DNA of 63,531 nt from Actinomycetota bacterium (GTDB lineage Bacteria; Actinomycetota; Acidimicrobiia; Acidimicrobiales; Ilumatobacteraceae). Positions 55,676 through 63,531 of this stretch are shown here, in pieces. The first letter of the stretch is position 1. Every line of letters starts with the position of its first letter. Under the pieces are notes generated by a model that did no database searches, had not been told where the DNA came from, and worked only from the letters and a program-made list of their open reading frames with translations. The position numbers and the translations under genes are program-made. Location of the stretch: assembly GCA_016870215.1 (NCBI GenBank), contig VGCD01000010.1, positions 1 to 63,531 on the forward strand. Direction: 5' to 3'.

Positions 55676-57076
55676 ATGAGCACCTTCGATCTCGACCTCT
55701 CCAAGTACGACCTTGGCTGGAGCGACGATGTGGAATACGCATTCACGCCCAAGAAGGGTCTGAATGACGGCGTTGTCGAACAGATTTCGTGGTGGAAGGG
55801 CGAGCCGAAGTGGATGACCGACTTCCGTTTGCGCAGTCTTCGCATGTTCGACCGCAAGCCGATGGCACCGTGGTTCGCCGTCAACATGCCCGACATCGAC
55901 TTCCAGGACATCTACTACTACCTCAAGCCGGCAACTGATCAAGTTGATGAATGGGATGACTTGCCCGAGCAGATGAAGGCAACGTACGAGAAACTCGGCA
56001 TTCCTGAAGCGGAACGGAAATATCTTGCCGGCGTCACGGCGCAGTACGAATCGGAAGTCGTGTTCCACCGCAACCGTGAAGACCTCGAGAAGCAGGGAAT
56101 CCTGTTCTGCGACATGGACACTGCTCTGCGCGAGTACCCAGACCTCGTCAAGCAGTACTTCGGCACTGTCATTCCACCCGGTGACAACAAGTTCTCTGCG
56201 CTCAACACGTCAGTGTGGTCGGGCGGCTCGTTTATTTATGTGCCACCGGGAGTGGAAGTAGAGATGCCGTTGCAGGCGTACTTCCGCATCAACAGCGAAA
56301 ATGCCGGTCAGTTCGAACGCACACTCATTATCGCTGATGAAGGCTCGAAGGTGCATTACATCGAAGGTTGTTCGGCGCCGGTGTACACCAGCGACTCACT
56401 GCACAGCGCTGTCGTTGAAATTGTCGTGAAGCCAAGCGCTCGTGTCACCTACACAACCATTCAGAACTGGTCGCCAAACGTGTACAACTTGGTGACAAAG
56501 CGTGCTCGTGTTGAAGCTGAAGGCCACATGGAGTGGATCGACGGCAACATCGGATCAAAGCTCACCATGAAATACCCGAGCGTGTACTTGGTTGGCCCGA
56601 AAGCAACTGGTGAAGTGTTGTCGGTGGCATACGCAGGTGCTGGCCAGCACCAAGACGCCGGCGCGAAGATGGTGCATGCAGCACCCGAGACCACCTCAAA
56701 GATCGTGTCAAAGTCCATCAGCAAAGACGGCGGAATCACCACGTATCGCGGACTTGTGCGAGTCGATGAAGGTGCATATGGCTGCAAGAGCCACGTGCAG
56801 TGTGACGCGCTCATTCTCGACGAAGGCAGCGAAAGTCGCACACTTCCGTACATGGAAGTGGGCGAGCGTGATGCTGAAATCGGGCACGAGGCGACAGTGT
56901 CGAAAATCGCCGACGAACAGCTCTTCTATCTCATGAGTCGCGGGCTGTCTCAGGAGCAGGCGATGAGCATGGTGGTCAACGGCTTCATCGAACCAGTGAC
57001 GCGAACACTTCCCATGGAATATGCAGTGGAATGGAGTCGCCTCATCGAGCTTCAGATGGAGGGCTCCGTCGGCTGA
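55676..57076 (+). CDS. sufB: Fe-S cluster scaffold subunit SufB
   Basis: 466 residues from the ATG at 55676 behind GGAG. The SufBCD complex builds Fe-S clusters. SufB hallmarks: ALNTSVWSGGSFIYVPPGV, ADEGSKVHYIEGCSAP (Cys ligand region), CKSHVQCDALIL and EVGERDAEIGHEATVSKIAD with the ERDAE/His set, then YLMSRGLSQEQAMSMVVNGF. First gene of the suf operon; divergent from ychF. Confidence 0.97.
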   Translation: MSTFDLDLSKYDLGWSDDVEYAFTPKKGLNDGVVEQISWWKGEPKWMTDFRLRSLRMFDRKPMAPWFAVNMPDIDFQDIYYYLKPATDQVDEWDDLPEQMKATYEKLGIPEAERKYLAGVTAQYESEVVFHRNREDLEKQGILFCDMDTALREYPDLVKQYFGTVIPPGDNKFSALNTSVWSGGSFIYVPPGVEVEMPLQAYFRINSENAGQFERTLIIADEGSKVHYIEGCSAPVYTSDSLHSAVVEIVVKPSARVTYTTIQNWSPNVYNLVTKRARVEAEGHMEWIDGNIGSKLTMKYPSVYLVGPKATGEVLSVAYAGAGQHQDAGAKMVHAAPETTSKIVSKSISKDGGITTYRGLVRVDEGAYGCKSHVQCDALILDEGSESRTLPYMEVGERDAEIGHEATVSKIADEQLFYLMSRGLSQEQAMSMVVNGFIEPVTRTLPMEYAVEWSRLIELQMEGSVG

Positions 57077-57093
57077 GCCGCGGATGCAACGAC

Positions 57094-57423
57094 ATGCCGA
57101 TGCGCGCAGAGTGCAAGCATTATGAAAGTCGCACGTATCCGAATGGTGATGCCGTGCGAAAGTGCAATCTCGACGTGGCTCCCGATGCTCCTTGGCGTTG
57201 TCCGGAACCTTGTAAGAAATTCGAGCGCCGTCTCGCCGATGTCGCGTGGGTGCATGGAACAACCATCGCTCCACCCACTCCGGCAGAAGTGCCAGGGCTT
57301 GATGATGGAAGTGCAGCAGCGGTGCTCGATGCAGCTGAGGACATCGTCAATGCAATCGGAAGACGAGTGCTCGACGAATTCGAAAAACCGACGAAGCGTC
57401 GCTGGTGGCGACGCAAGAAATAG
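57094..57423 (+). CDS. Small Cys-rich protein inside the suf operon
   Basis: 109 residues from the ATG at 57094, 17 nt after sufB and 12 nt before sufD. Four cysteines in the first 35 residues (AECKHYES, RKCNLDVAP, WRCPEPCKKFERR) look like a metal or Fe-S site. A middle helix-rich segment and a very basic C-terminal end (PTKRRWWRRKK) follow. No named family is recognised. The operon position suggests a role tied to Fe-S assembly. Confidence 0.8.
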   Translation: MPMRAECKHYESRTYPNGDAVRKCNLDVAPDAPWRCPEPCKKFERRLADVAWVHGTTIAPPTPAEVPGLDDGSAAAVLDAAEDIVNAIGRRVLDEFEKPTKRRWWRRKK

Positions 57424-57435
57424 GTAGACACCAAC

Positions 57436-58500
57436 ATGACCCCCACCCCCGTACTCCCCAGCGCAGAAGAAGAAATCTGGCGCTACAGCCGCATCGGTGA
57501 GCTCGATCTCTCCAGCTACGCAGTTGGCTCGTTGCGTACCGAAACAATCGGTGTCGACGCTTTGCAAGGGGATGATCGCTCAGGTCTAGTCATGGTTGAC
57601 GATGCCGATGTCTTCGCACGTCTCAACCGCGAAAGTACATCGACCCCTGTCACGATCGTCATTCCACGTGGACAAGTGGTCGGTGACGTCGTCGAGATCG
57701 TGCATCATGTTGACCAGTCGGGCATCGTGGCGTATCCACGATTGGTCATTGATGCTGGCGAGAACAGCGAAGTCACAGTCGTTGAGAAGTTCGTGTCTGC
57801 AGACGGCATCGCGTCCCTTGTGTGTCCGGTGGTGGAAGTACGTGCCGCGCAGGCGGCGCGCGTCACCTATGTCGCTATCAACGCGCTCGGTCGCGATACG
57901 TGGAAGATCGCGCACCAACAATCGCTCGGTATGCGTGACTCCACCACACGACTTTTCACCATCGCGCTCGGCGGGGACTATGCACGCGTGCAGACCACCT
58001 CGACGCTCGCGGAACAAGGTGCCAATTCTCAGCAAGTGGCGCTGTACTTCGCCGATGGTTCGCAGATGAACGACTTCCGTACCACTCAAGTGCACGCTGC
58101 TCCGCGTACGCATTCCGACCTGTTGTTCAAGGGTGCTGTTCGCGACGATGCGCGCAGTGTCTACACGGGCCTCATTCACATCAAGGAAAACGCCAAGGGG
58201 TCAGAGGCGTTCCAGACCAATCGCAACCTCACGCTGAGCGAAGGTGCATGGGCTGAGAGCGTGCCGAACCTGAACATCGAGACCAATGATGTGAAGTGCA
58301 GTCATGCCTCGACTGTCGGCCCGATCGATGAGGATCAGCGTTTCTATTTGGAAAGCCGTGGTATTCAGCCCTCGATTGCCGAACGGCTCGTGGTGCTCGG
58401 CTTTTTCAATGAAGTCATCGATCGTTTGCCTTCCGCCGCTGGCGTGTCTGACTTGCGCGATGCCGTGTCGCGCAAGCTTCTCGGAAATGGAGCCAAGTGA
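57436..58500 (+). CDS. sufD: Fe-S cluster assembly protein SufD
   Basis: 354 residues. SufB/SufD-family beta-helix: VEIVHHVDQSGIVAYPRLVI, QVHAAPRTHSDLLFKGAVRD, and the C-terminal CSHASTVGPIDEDQRFYLES with RGIQPSIAERLVVLGFFNEV. SufD pairs with SufB in the SufB-C2-D complex. Its TGA overlaps the ATG of the Rieske gene (TGATG). Confidence 0.95.
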   Translation: MTPTPVLPSAEEEIWRYSRIGELDLSSYAVGSLRTETIGVDALQGDDRSGLVMVDDADVFARLNRESTSTPVTIVIPRGQVVGDVVEIVHHVDQSGIVAYPRLVIDAGENSEVTVVEKFVSADGIASLVCPVVEVRAAQAARVTYVAINALGRDTWKIAHQQSLGMRDSTTRLFTIALGGDYARVQTTSTLAEQGANSQQVALYFADGSQMNDFRTTQVHAAPRTHSDLLFKGAVRDDARSVYTGLIHIKENAKGSEAFQTNRNLTLSEGAWAESVPNLNIETNDVKCSHASTVGPIDEDQRFYLESRGIQPSIAERLVVLGFFNEVIDRLPSAAGVSDLRDAVSRKLLGNGAK

Positions 58501-58838
58501 TGGCTGCAGGGACTGTGTGTGAATTGTCCGACATTGCTCCTGGTGGATCAAAGCGAGTGATGCTCGACTCGACACCTGTCGTCATCGTGCGTATCGACGA
58601 CGCGGTGTACGCGCTGCACGACAAGTGCAGTCATGCCGATGTGGCGCTGTCCGATGGGGAAGTTGACTGCGACCTGAAGACAATCGAGTGCATTCGCCAC
58701 GGAAGCCGATTCGAGTTAGAGACAGGTCGACCAGACACGTTGCCGGCCACGCAACCAGTGCGTGTGTACACCGCAACGGTCATCGACGGGCACGTCGTCA
58801 TTCATGATTCAGAGAATGGAACAAAGGAAGCACGATGA
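58500..58838 (+). CDS. Rieske [2Fe-2S] ferredoxin in the suf operon
   Basis: 112 residues from the ATG at 58500. Rieske ligands C43 and H45 (DKCSHADV) and C64 and H67 (ECIRHGS) are intact, giving a dioxygenase-ferredoxin-like fold. Many actinobacterial suf operons carry such a gene between sufD and sufC, where it may supply electrons to the scaffold. The stop overlaps sufC by 4 nt. Confidence 0.94.
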   Translation: MAAGTVCELSDIAPGGSKRVMLDSTPVVIVRIDDAVYALHDKCSHADVALSDGEVDCDLKTIECIRHGSRFELETGRPDTLPATQPVRVYTATVIDGHVVIHDSENGTKEAR

Positions 58839-59572
58839 GCACACTTGACATTCGTGGTCTGCACGCAGAAGTCGCAGGTAAGGAAATTCTTCGAGGAGTA
58901 GATCTCACCGTGTCATCCGGAGAGGTGCATGCGGTCATGGGGCCAAATGGTGCGGGAAAATCGACGCTGTCGGCTGTCATCATGGGCAAACCCGGATACA
59001 AGGTGACAGCGGGGTCGGTGACTCTCGACGGACGTGACGTGTTGGCTTTGTCGACGTGGGAGCGTGCAGTGGCTGGCCTTCACCTAGTCATGCAGTATCC
59101 GACAGAGGTGCCCGGCGTGCAGGTGGCCGACGTGTTGTCCGAGGCGCTTGCAAGTCGTGGTCGTGATACGAGTGACATGGGCGCTCTCATTGCTCGAGAA
59201 GCTGCTCGCATCAACTTCGATGAAGACCTTGTCCGGCGTGCAGTGAATGTCGATTTGTCGGGTGGCGAAAAGAAGCGAAATGAAACGATGCAGCTCGCAG
59301 TGTTGAAGCCGAAGATTGCGATTCTCGACGAGCTCGACTCTGGTCTCGACATTGATGCACTTCGTGATTGTGCTCGTCGAGTGGAAGATGCCACCACTGA
59401 AGATGGCCTCGGAGCATTAGTCATCACGCACTATGTGCGGCTGCTTGAAGAACTGAAGCCAGACCATGTGCACATCCTTGCCAAGGGTCGCATCGTGAAG
59501 TCTGGCGGGCCTGAGTTGGCAGACGTCCTCGAGCGCGACGGTTATGCCGCCTTTGCGCCTGTCGAGGCATGA
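58835..59572 (+). CDS. sufC: Fe-S cluster assembly ATPase SufC
   Basis: 245 residues. ABC-type ATPase of the SufBCD complex. Walker A GPNGAGKST at residues 36-44, signature LSGGEKKRNETMQ, Walker B IAILDELDSGLDIDAL, H-loop VITHYVRLLEEL. No sufS or sufU follows; the next gene is phhB, overlapping by 4 nt. Confidence 0.97.
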   Translation: MSTLDIRGLHAEVAGKEILRGVDLTVSSGEVHAVMGPNGAGKSTLSAVIMGKPGYKVTAGSVTLDGRDVLALSTWERAVAGLHLVMQYPTEVPGVQVADVLSEALASRGRDTSDMGALIAREAARINFDEDLVRRAVNVDLSGGEKKRNETMQLAVLKPKIAILDELDSGLDIDALRDCARRVEDATTEDGLGALVITHYVRLLEELKPDHVHILAKGRIVKSGGPELADVLERDGYAAFAPVEA

Positions 59573-59826
59573 ACATTCCTGATCAGTGGGAACTCCGCAG
59601 TGATGCGCTGTTTCGGTCCTTCACATTCAAGAACTTCACCGAAGCTTTTGCCTTTATGAAAAAAGTTGCGGTGTTGGCTGATGAAGCGGATCACCACCCT
59701 GACTGGAGCAACAGTTGGAACGTGGTCAACATCTCGTTGACAACACACTCCGCACATTCAACTGTGACTGATCGCGACATTGCCCTCGCGGTCGCAATCA
59801 ACCTAATTGTCGAGTTGCCCAGTTAG
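59569..59826 (+). CDS. phhB: Pterin-4a-carbinolamine dehydratase
   Basis: 85 residues. Family motif EADHHPDWSNSWNVVNISL with the three active-site histidines (HH and the THS further on) and the C-terminal LTxxD-like TVTDRDIALA. It recycles pterin cofactor and also occurs near molybdopterin or other pterin genes. Fused into the suf operon by a 4-nt overlap. Its last 24 nt overlap the convergent CobW gene. Confidence 0.93.
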   Translation: MNIPDQWELRSDALFRSFTFKNFTEAFAFMKKVAVLADEADHHPDWSNSWNVVNISLTTHSAHSTVTDRDIALAVAINLIVELPS

Positions 59827-60639
59827 CCATCTCTGCGTCTCGGTGGCCGATAACAAGGCTGAAATGAAAATGACGGTCACGGAAGTCGGTTCATGGTCGC
59901 TTGGAGACACGTCGAGACGTCCGCTCGCGTAATGGAGTAACCATGACCCTCCATCCGTGCGGGCCACGAGACCCTTTGCTCGTACGACGCCGCTCGGGCA
60001 ATTGTTGAATATCTCAGTCAGATCGTCAAGGGACTGTGATGGCATGGCGATATCGATGGCGGCATGGGGGTCTTCGTGGTCTTCGCCAACCACCGGTATC
60101 TCACCGCGTAAGGAATTGATGATGTCGTTTGCTCGACTCGCTTGTTCGGGTGACGCAAGGTCGCTCTTCGTGATGATGATGGCATCAGCGCGCTGTATCT
60201 GGCGCTTGACAATGGACGACACGTATTTGTCAGACGAGAGTCGACCGATATCGGTGGCATCGACCAACACCACGGTTCCTTCATCGTGCAGCCCAGGCAG
60301 GCTGCATAGTGGGCGCATTCGATCGGGAAGTGCCACACCCGATGCTTCAATGACGACGAGATCAAACGGGGGGATTGTGGCGGCCACTTGTTGCAGTGCA
60401 GTTGCTAGGTCATCGCCCACCTCGCAACACGCACAGCCATTCGCGAGACTCCACGTAGAACCGTTGGTATTCGCTATCAGTGAAGCGTCGATGGAGAGTG
60501 ATCCGAAATCGTTGACCATGACTGCGATACGCAAGCCGCTGTTGTTTGCGAGTAGAGCATTCACGTACGTGGTCTTTCCGGCACCCAAGTAACCACCGAC
60601 AATCATCGTCGGGGTCGAATGTTGGGTGCTGGGGTTCAT
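59803..60639 (-). CDS. CobW/G3E-family GTPase (COG0523)
   Basis: 278 residues from the ATG at 60637-60639; the frame stays open upstream only because it runs through pseudogene remains. Walker A GGYLGAGKTT (residues 15-24), metal-binding CxCC as GCACC (C69, C71, C72), ITKSDLASP (G4), VVIEASGVALPD. It is a metal-chaperone GTPase; the metal (Zn, Co or other) is unknown. The C-terminal CobW_C domain is short. Confidence 0.9.
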   Translation of the reverse strand: MNPSTQHSTPTMIVGGYLGAGKTTYVNALLANNSGLRIAVMVNDFGSLSIDASLIANTNGSTWSLANGCACCEVGDDLATALQQVAATIPPFDLVVIEASGVALPDRMRPLCSLPGLHDEGTVVLVDATDIGRLSSDKYVSSIVKRQIQRADAIIITKSDLASPEQASRANDIINSLRGEIPVVGEDHEDPHAAIDIAMPSQSLDDLTEIFNNCPSGVVRAKGLVARTDGGSWLLHYASGRLDVSPSDHEPTSVTVIFISALLSATETQRWLTGQLDN

Positions 60640-60670
60640 GCTCTTCGACCATACCGATGGCGACCACGTG

Positions 60671-61931
60671 CTACCGCTCGGCAGGGCCGGAGAGCACCAT
60701 CTGGATGCTTCCTTCGTCACTTCGGTTCCTGTGATGCCCATCGCAACACTCATGTCCGCCTTCTTCAGTCTCGGTGGGGTCTCCGACTGGATGTGGATAA
60801 CCCTCATCGCTGACGCCGACAACCGCATCACTGCACGACGCCGTAGCATTGAATGCGCTCGTGAAGGTGAATGATTCGTCATGTTCATGACGTTCGACGC
60901 GACCCTCAAACGAATACTCCTCACCGGAAACAGCATGCTTTCTGTTTTGGATAACCAGCGAGCGTGCAGTCATCTGGTTGAGTGTGAGAGTTCCTGTCTT
61001 GTCCGAACAAACAACACTGGAGTAACCGAGCGTCTCGACGCTGGTGAGTTGCTTGACGATTGCGTTCTTCTTCGCCATGCGAGCAACGCCGAGTGCGAGT
61101 GTCACAACGGTGACAGCCGGTAGGCCTTCGGGGAGCGCTGCCACCGTAAGAGCGACCGCGGTGAGAAACAGTTGTCCGAACGAATCGCCGGAGATGAGTC
61201 CGATGATGAAGACCAGAGCAACGATGACGCCAGCGAGAATCGCCAAGTGATGAGCCAAGTCGTCGAGTTGTTTCTGAAGGGGAGTGCGCTCGACATTTGT
61301 CGCTCGTAACAACCCAGCAATGCGACCGATCTCGGTGTTCATGCCAGTAGCCGTGACGATGTACTCGCCTCGACCACGGGTAACATTTATGTTCTTGTAT
61401 GCCATGTTCGATCGGTCACCAAGAGGTGCATCGACTCGCGTGACGACTTAGGTGTTCTTCTCTGAAGGGTGGCTCTCCCCGGTGAGTGCAGACTCTTCAA
61501 TCTCGAGATTTGCTGCGAGGAGAAGTCTTCCGTTGGCTGGCACGCGATCACCAGCTTCAATGAGAACGATGTCGTCAGGGACAAGTTCGGAGGTTGTTAC
61601 TTCAACAACATTGCTGCCTCGCCGTACCTTCGCATTTGTCGTAAGCATCTTTCGAAGGGCTTCGATTGATGCTTTAGCTCTGTTCTCTTGATTGTCCGAT
61701 CGTCGCGTTGGCGACGACCACAATCAGCACGACTATTGGTGTCTTCAACTCGCCAGAAACCACAAAACTGATAAGTGTCGCTGCAAGCAAGATGATGATC
61801 AGCAAATCTTTGAACTGCGCGACGCACCGCTTCCAAGCTGGAACGCGCGGAGCTTCGGCAAGTTTGTTCTCTCCGTGAGCGACACGGCGCTCAACCACTT
61901 GGCTATCGCTTAGTCCGGTCGGTGGTGACAC
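60671..61931 (-). pseudogene. P-type cation ATPase (Ca2+/PMCA-type) pseudogene
   Basis: Coding remains of one P2-type ATPase. The N-terminus and first helices are in one frame (61931 down to about 61690, LSDSQVVERRVAHGENKLAE). A frameshift leads to the A domain with ALTGESHPSEKNT. An in-frame TAA at 61448-61450 follows, then the same frame resumes with DAPLGDRSNMAYKNINVTRG and the phosphorylation motif VCSDKTGTLTLNQMTA. After VGDPTE most of the N and P domains is lost. KKADMSVAMGITGTEVTKEA appears in another frame near 60720, directly before cobW. TM5-10 is missing. Confidence 0.9.
60792..60800 (-). promoter_or_regulatory. DnaA-box match (TTATCCACA, reverse)
   Basis: An exact 9-mer on the minus strand, inside the P-type ATPase pseudogene near its internal deletion point. 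Confidence 0.3.
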
Positions 61932-62199
61932 GTCTAGGTTGTGTACGACATCATCCGCAACCGAACAATGAGGTAGCGAAACTGCTCGATCTTTCAGTGC
62001 AGGTGCATTTATTAAGGGTTTCCTTCGGGCTATGTGCTCCGAAGGCCTCTCCCGGCCACGTGGCCCGCATCGCCGGACGATGTGTCATATTGAAGACGAT
62101 GCGCTGGGTGGGATACTCCCCTTCGCTCTCGGCTTGAGGGTGGGGTAGCGCTATCAATCAACGTTTGCCTCGGAAAAGTGACTCCTATGCTAAGTTGCC
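61932..62199. other. Intergenic stretch with a 12-bp palindrome
   Basis: No gene recognised. It contains the perfect palindrome GGCCACGTGGCC (62054-62065). Short open frames here have no family features. It may hold more decayed sequence or the promoter of the YbaK-type gene. Confidence 0.4.
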
Positions 62200-62715
62200 A
62201 TGCCCTCAGAAGACGAAAATCTCGGAAATCAGACCGGCGGAAGGCACCCCAACGTTGAACGAGTCGTTGCGTTTGCGCAGTCGTCTGGCCTGACCCTTGA
62301 GGTTCGGCGATTTCCCGAGGGTACAAAGACCGCGCAAGATGCGGCAAATGCGATCGGTGTGTCCGTCGGACAAATCGTCAAGAGCTTGCTGTTCGGTGTT
62401 GATGACGAAATCGTGATGGCGCTTGTCAGCGGGTCGAATCAGTTGGATGAGAAGAAACTTGCTGCATCTGCAGGTGGCAAGAAATGCTCACGCGTCGATG
62501 CAGATGCGGTTCGAGCAGCTACCGGATTTCCAATTGGTGGCGTGCCGCCTCTGGGTTTGGCAACCCATCTCAGAATCTTCGTAGATCCGGACCTTCTCCA
62601 GTATGACGAGGTGTGGGCTGCTGCCGGCACATGGCACGATGTTTTTCCGATTGATCCTCGGGTGCTTCAGCGTGTTACCAATGGAGTTGTGGTTGAACTT
62701 CGGAGGGACAGGTGA
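62200..62715 (+). CDS. YbaK/EbsC-type aminoacyl-tRNA deacylase
   Basis: 171 residues, ATG at 62200. Stand-alone YbaK/ProX editing domain: a Lys in GQIVKSLLF, VMALVSGSNQLDEKKLAA, ATGFPIGGVPPLGL (the GG-P loop) and RIFVDPDLLQYDEVWAAAG. It clears mischarged tRNA (Cys-tRNAPro or Ala-tRNAPro types). It is the only intact gene in the decayed 60.7-63.2 kb stretch. A 41-codon frame follows at 62715-62840 without recognisable features. Confidence 0.9.
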   Translation: MPSEDENLGNQTGGRHPNVERVVAFAQSSGLTLEVRRFPEGTKTAQDAANAIGVSVGQIVKSLLFGVDDEIVMALVSGSNQLDEKKLAASAGGKKCSRVDADAVRAATGFPIGGVPPLGLATHLRIFVDPDLLQYDEVWAAAGTWHDVFPIDPRVLQRVTNGVVVELRRDR

Positions 62716-62800
62716 TGGCGCGCCGAAGTGGAAAACTGCCACCTCTACCAAAGTTTCTTGATCGAAAGTTGTGTAGGCCGAGGCGAGAGAGCGTCGGTGG

Positions 62801-62992
62801 TCAAAGAGTGATGAACTGCGCAAGGGAGATCGGGCGCGCGTAGCACGCGCGGCTCACGCTTCCGTGCCCTGGGCCCTTTGTGCGCGGCTGGACGTAAGTG
62901 CCCATCGCACGGGTCAGAGCCTCGAAACCTCGCCGCGGGTCTCGGATGCACGCGCGCACGGTCTCGTAGTCCTCGCGGACGATGTCGTACAC
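62801..62992 (-). pseudogene. C-terminal fragment resembling an MvaI/BcnI-type restriction endonuclease
   Basis: 63 residues: IVREDYETVRACIRDP, MGTYVQPRTKGPGHGS then VSRACYARPISL. The run of QPRTKGPGHGS, SRA and YAR resembles the end of MvaI/BcnI/MutH-like nucleases as I remember them. No N-terminal nuclease part lies upstream in frame (TGA codon 8 codons before). Probably a decayed gene; the family call is tentative. Confidence 0.45.
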
Positions 62993-62998
62993 ATCTCC

Positions 62999-63235
62999 TT
63001 AAAGATCGAGTGGATTCACTGAGTGAACGATGGAAGTTTGATCAACGTCTTCACCGACCTCGCGAGCGCTCCTTCGCTGTGCCACCGGCGGCGAGTTCTC
63101 GATTACCCATGTTTGGAGATCTTTGTCCCAGCCTGCGATCACTGCAATGCCGACGAAGATGAACAACATCCCGACGCCGCGTCGAAACCAGCCGTGTGAA
63201 TTGGCGGAGGAGATTGGGTGGCGCCGTCTAGCCAT
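62999..63235 (-). CDS. Small membrane protein, possibly a CcdA/DsbD-like C-terminal fragment
   Basis: 78 residues with a good GAGGAGG ribosome site before the ATG at 63233-63235. A basic start (MARRRHP), one hydrophobic helix (RGVGMLFIFVGIAVIAGW, about residues 19-36) and a polar tail. The helix ending GWDKDLQTWVIE recalls the last helix of CcdA/DsbD-type proteins, but that is weak. It could be a gene remnant. Confidence 0.4.
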   Translation of the reverse strand: MARRRHPISSANSHGWFRRGVGMLFIFVGIAVIAGWDKDLQTWVIENSPPVAQRRSAREVGEDVDQTSIVHSVNPLDL

Positions 63236-63282
63236 AGCCTCCTCACATCGCTACAATCCGAGGCGCTACTCGAGCGGGGGTC

Positions 63283-63531
63283 GTGGTGCCGGTGCAATCT
63301 CTACGCATAGTCAGGTTCGCTGTCGCGATGGTGATGTCAATCCATGTCGTCACCAATGTCGACTCGAACTCGGTGGCTCACGCGTCGGTCGCCCAGTACT
63401 GGCGGTACCCGACAAAAGGTCCCGGTCCAACATTTGAAAATCGAGCGTTCTTGAGATCGATCCCCGCGCTCCTCACCGACGGCTCCACTCTCATATTCTC
63501 CCAGGGCGACCTCGGTGGTGGTATCAACACC
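63283..63531 (+). CDS. Unknown protein, cut by the window end
   Basis: An open frame from GTG 63283 (or GTG 63286/63292) to the last base, 83 codons so far. The N-terminal part has a basic then hydrophobic run (SLRIVRFAVAMVMSIHVV) that could be a signal or anchor helix. It then reads YWRYPTKGPGPTFENR and ends PALLTDGSTLIFSQGDLGGG. No family recognised. Confidence 0.5.
   Translation, partial: MVPVQSLRIVRFAVAMVMSIHVVTNVDSNSVAHASVAQYWRYPTKGPGPTFENRAFLRSIPALLTDGSTLIFSQGDLGGGINT

Noticed and set aside
60640-60936. Upstream extension of the CobW gene to 60936
   Set aside because: The extension encodes out-of-context P-type ATPase residues (KKADMSVAMGITGTEV); the GTPase begins at 60639.
61951-62157. 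A 68-codon minus-strand frame
   Set aside because: No recognisable motif or ribosome site; it lies in a decayed stretch.

Overview
The window looks like a chromosomal segment of an actinobacterium, most likely class Acidimicrobiia (Ilumatobacter-like). The evidence is gene content and order, moderately GC-rich codon use, many GTG starts, an actinobacterial bS22 gene, and a block that follows the Mycobacterium order galU-moeA-glpR ... metG-tatD-rpfB-ksgA-ispE ... glmU-prs-rplY-pth-mfd-mazG-eno-ftsB-DUF501-ppx. Coding density is very high. Many genes overlap by 4 nt (ATGA/GTGA), and several convergent pairs overlap at their 3' ends. I see no prophage, IS element or CRISPR array.

Layout. 0-6.2 kb: an inositol-monophosphatase-family gene (cut by the window edge), dxs, a PAP2 membrane enzyme and a tldD-pmbA pair. 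6.2-13.2 kb: a SAF-domain protein and a cysteine-free FmdB/Ruc-like protein behind a CIRCE-like operator, then galU, a glycolipid-binding-like protein, moeA, moaA, moaC and a GlpR/SepX-like divisome membrane protein. 13.2-24.6 kb: tRNA-Ala, an acyl-CoA ligase, aminopeptidase N, a PfkB-family kinase, queF, two divergent enoyl-CoA hydratases, a secreted subtilisin, a small basic protein, a GNAT enzyme, ppx and DUF501. 24.6-35.6 kb: a molybdenum-hydroxylase island (coxL form II, coxS, coxM, coxD, coxE, split xdhC, mocA, coxG) with a few unrelated genes between its parts. It lies between ftsB and DUF501-ppx, which are neighbours in Mycobacterium. 35.7-55.6 kb: housekeeping genes, nearly all on the minus strand (ftsB, eno, mazG, a SurA-like lipoprotein, mfd, pth, rplY, prs, glmU, tRNA-Gln, ispE, rsmA, a DPBB-like protein, tatD, metG, an HAD phosphatase, rsmI, DUF192, ychF). 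55.6-59.8 kb: a suf operon (sufB, Cys-rich protein, sufD, Rieske, sufC, phhB). 59.8-63.5 kb: a CobW-type GTPase, a decayed P-type ATPase, a YbaK-type deacylase and gene fragments.

How the genes connect. moaA, moaC and moeA make molybdenum cofactor. MocA would cytidylylate it, XdhC proteins and CoxD/E would insert or mature it, and CoxLSM is the client hydroxylase. dxs and ispE are two steps of the MEP isoprenoid pathway. glmU and galU make nucleotide sugars for the envelope. ftsB, the GlpR-like protein and possibly MoeA (the GLP homologue) belong to the divisome.

The points most worth a second look are: a Ruc/FmdB orthologue that has lost all zinc cysteines but still sits behind a CIRCE-like element; a GlmU that ends before its acetyltransferase active site; a DPBB-like protein in the rpfB/yabE position; the cox island interrupting ftsB-DUF501-ppx; a Cys-rich protein embedded in the suf operon; and a P-type ATPase pseudogene carrying a frameshift, a nonsense codon and an internal deletion.
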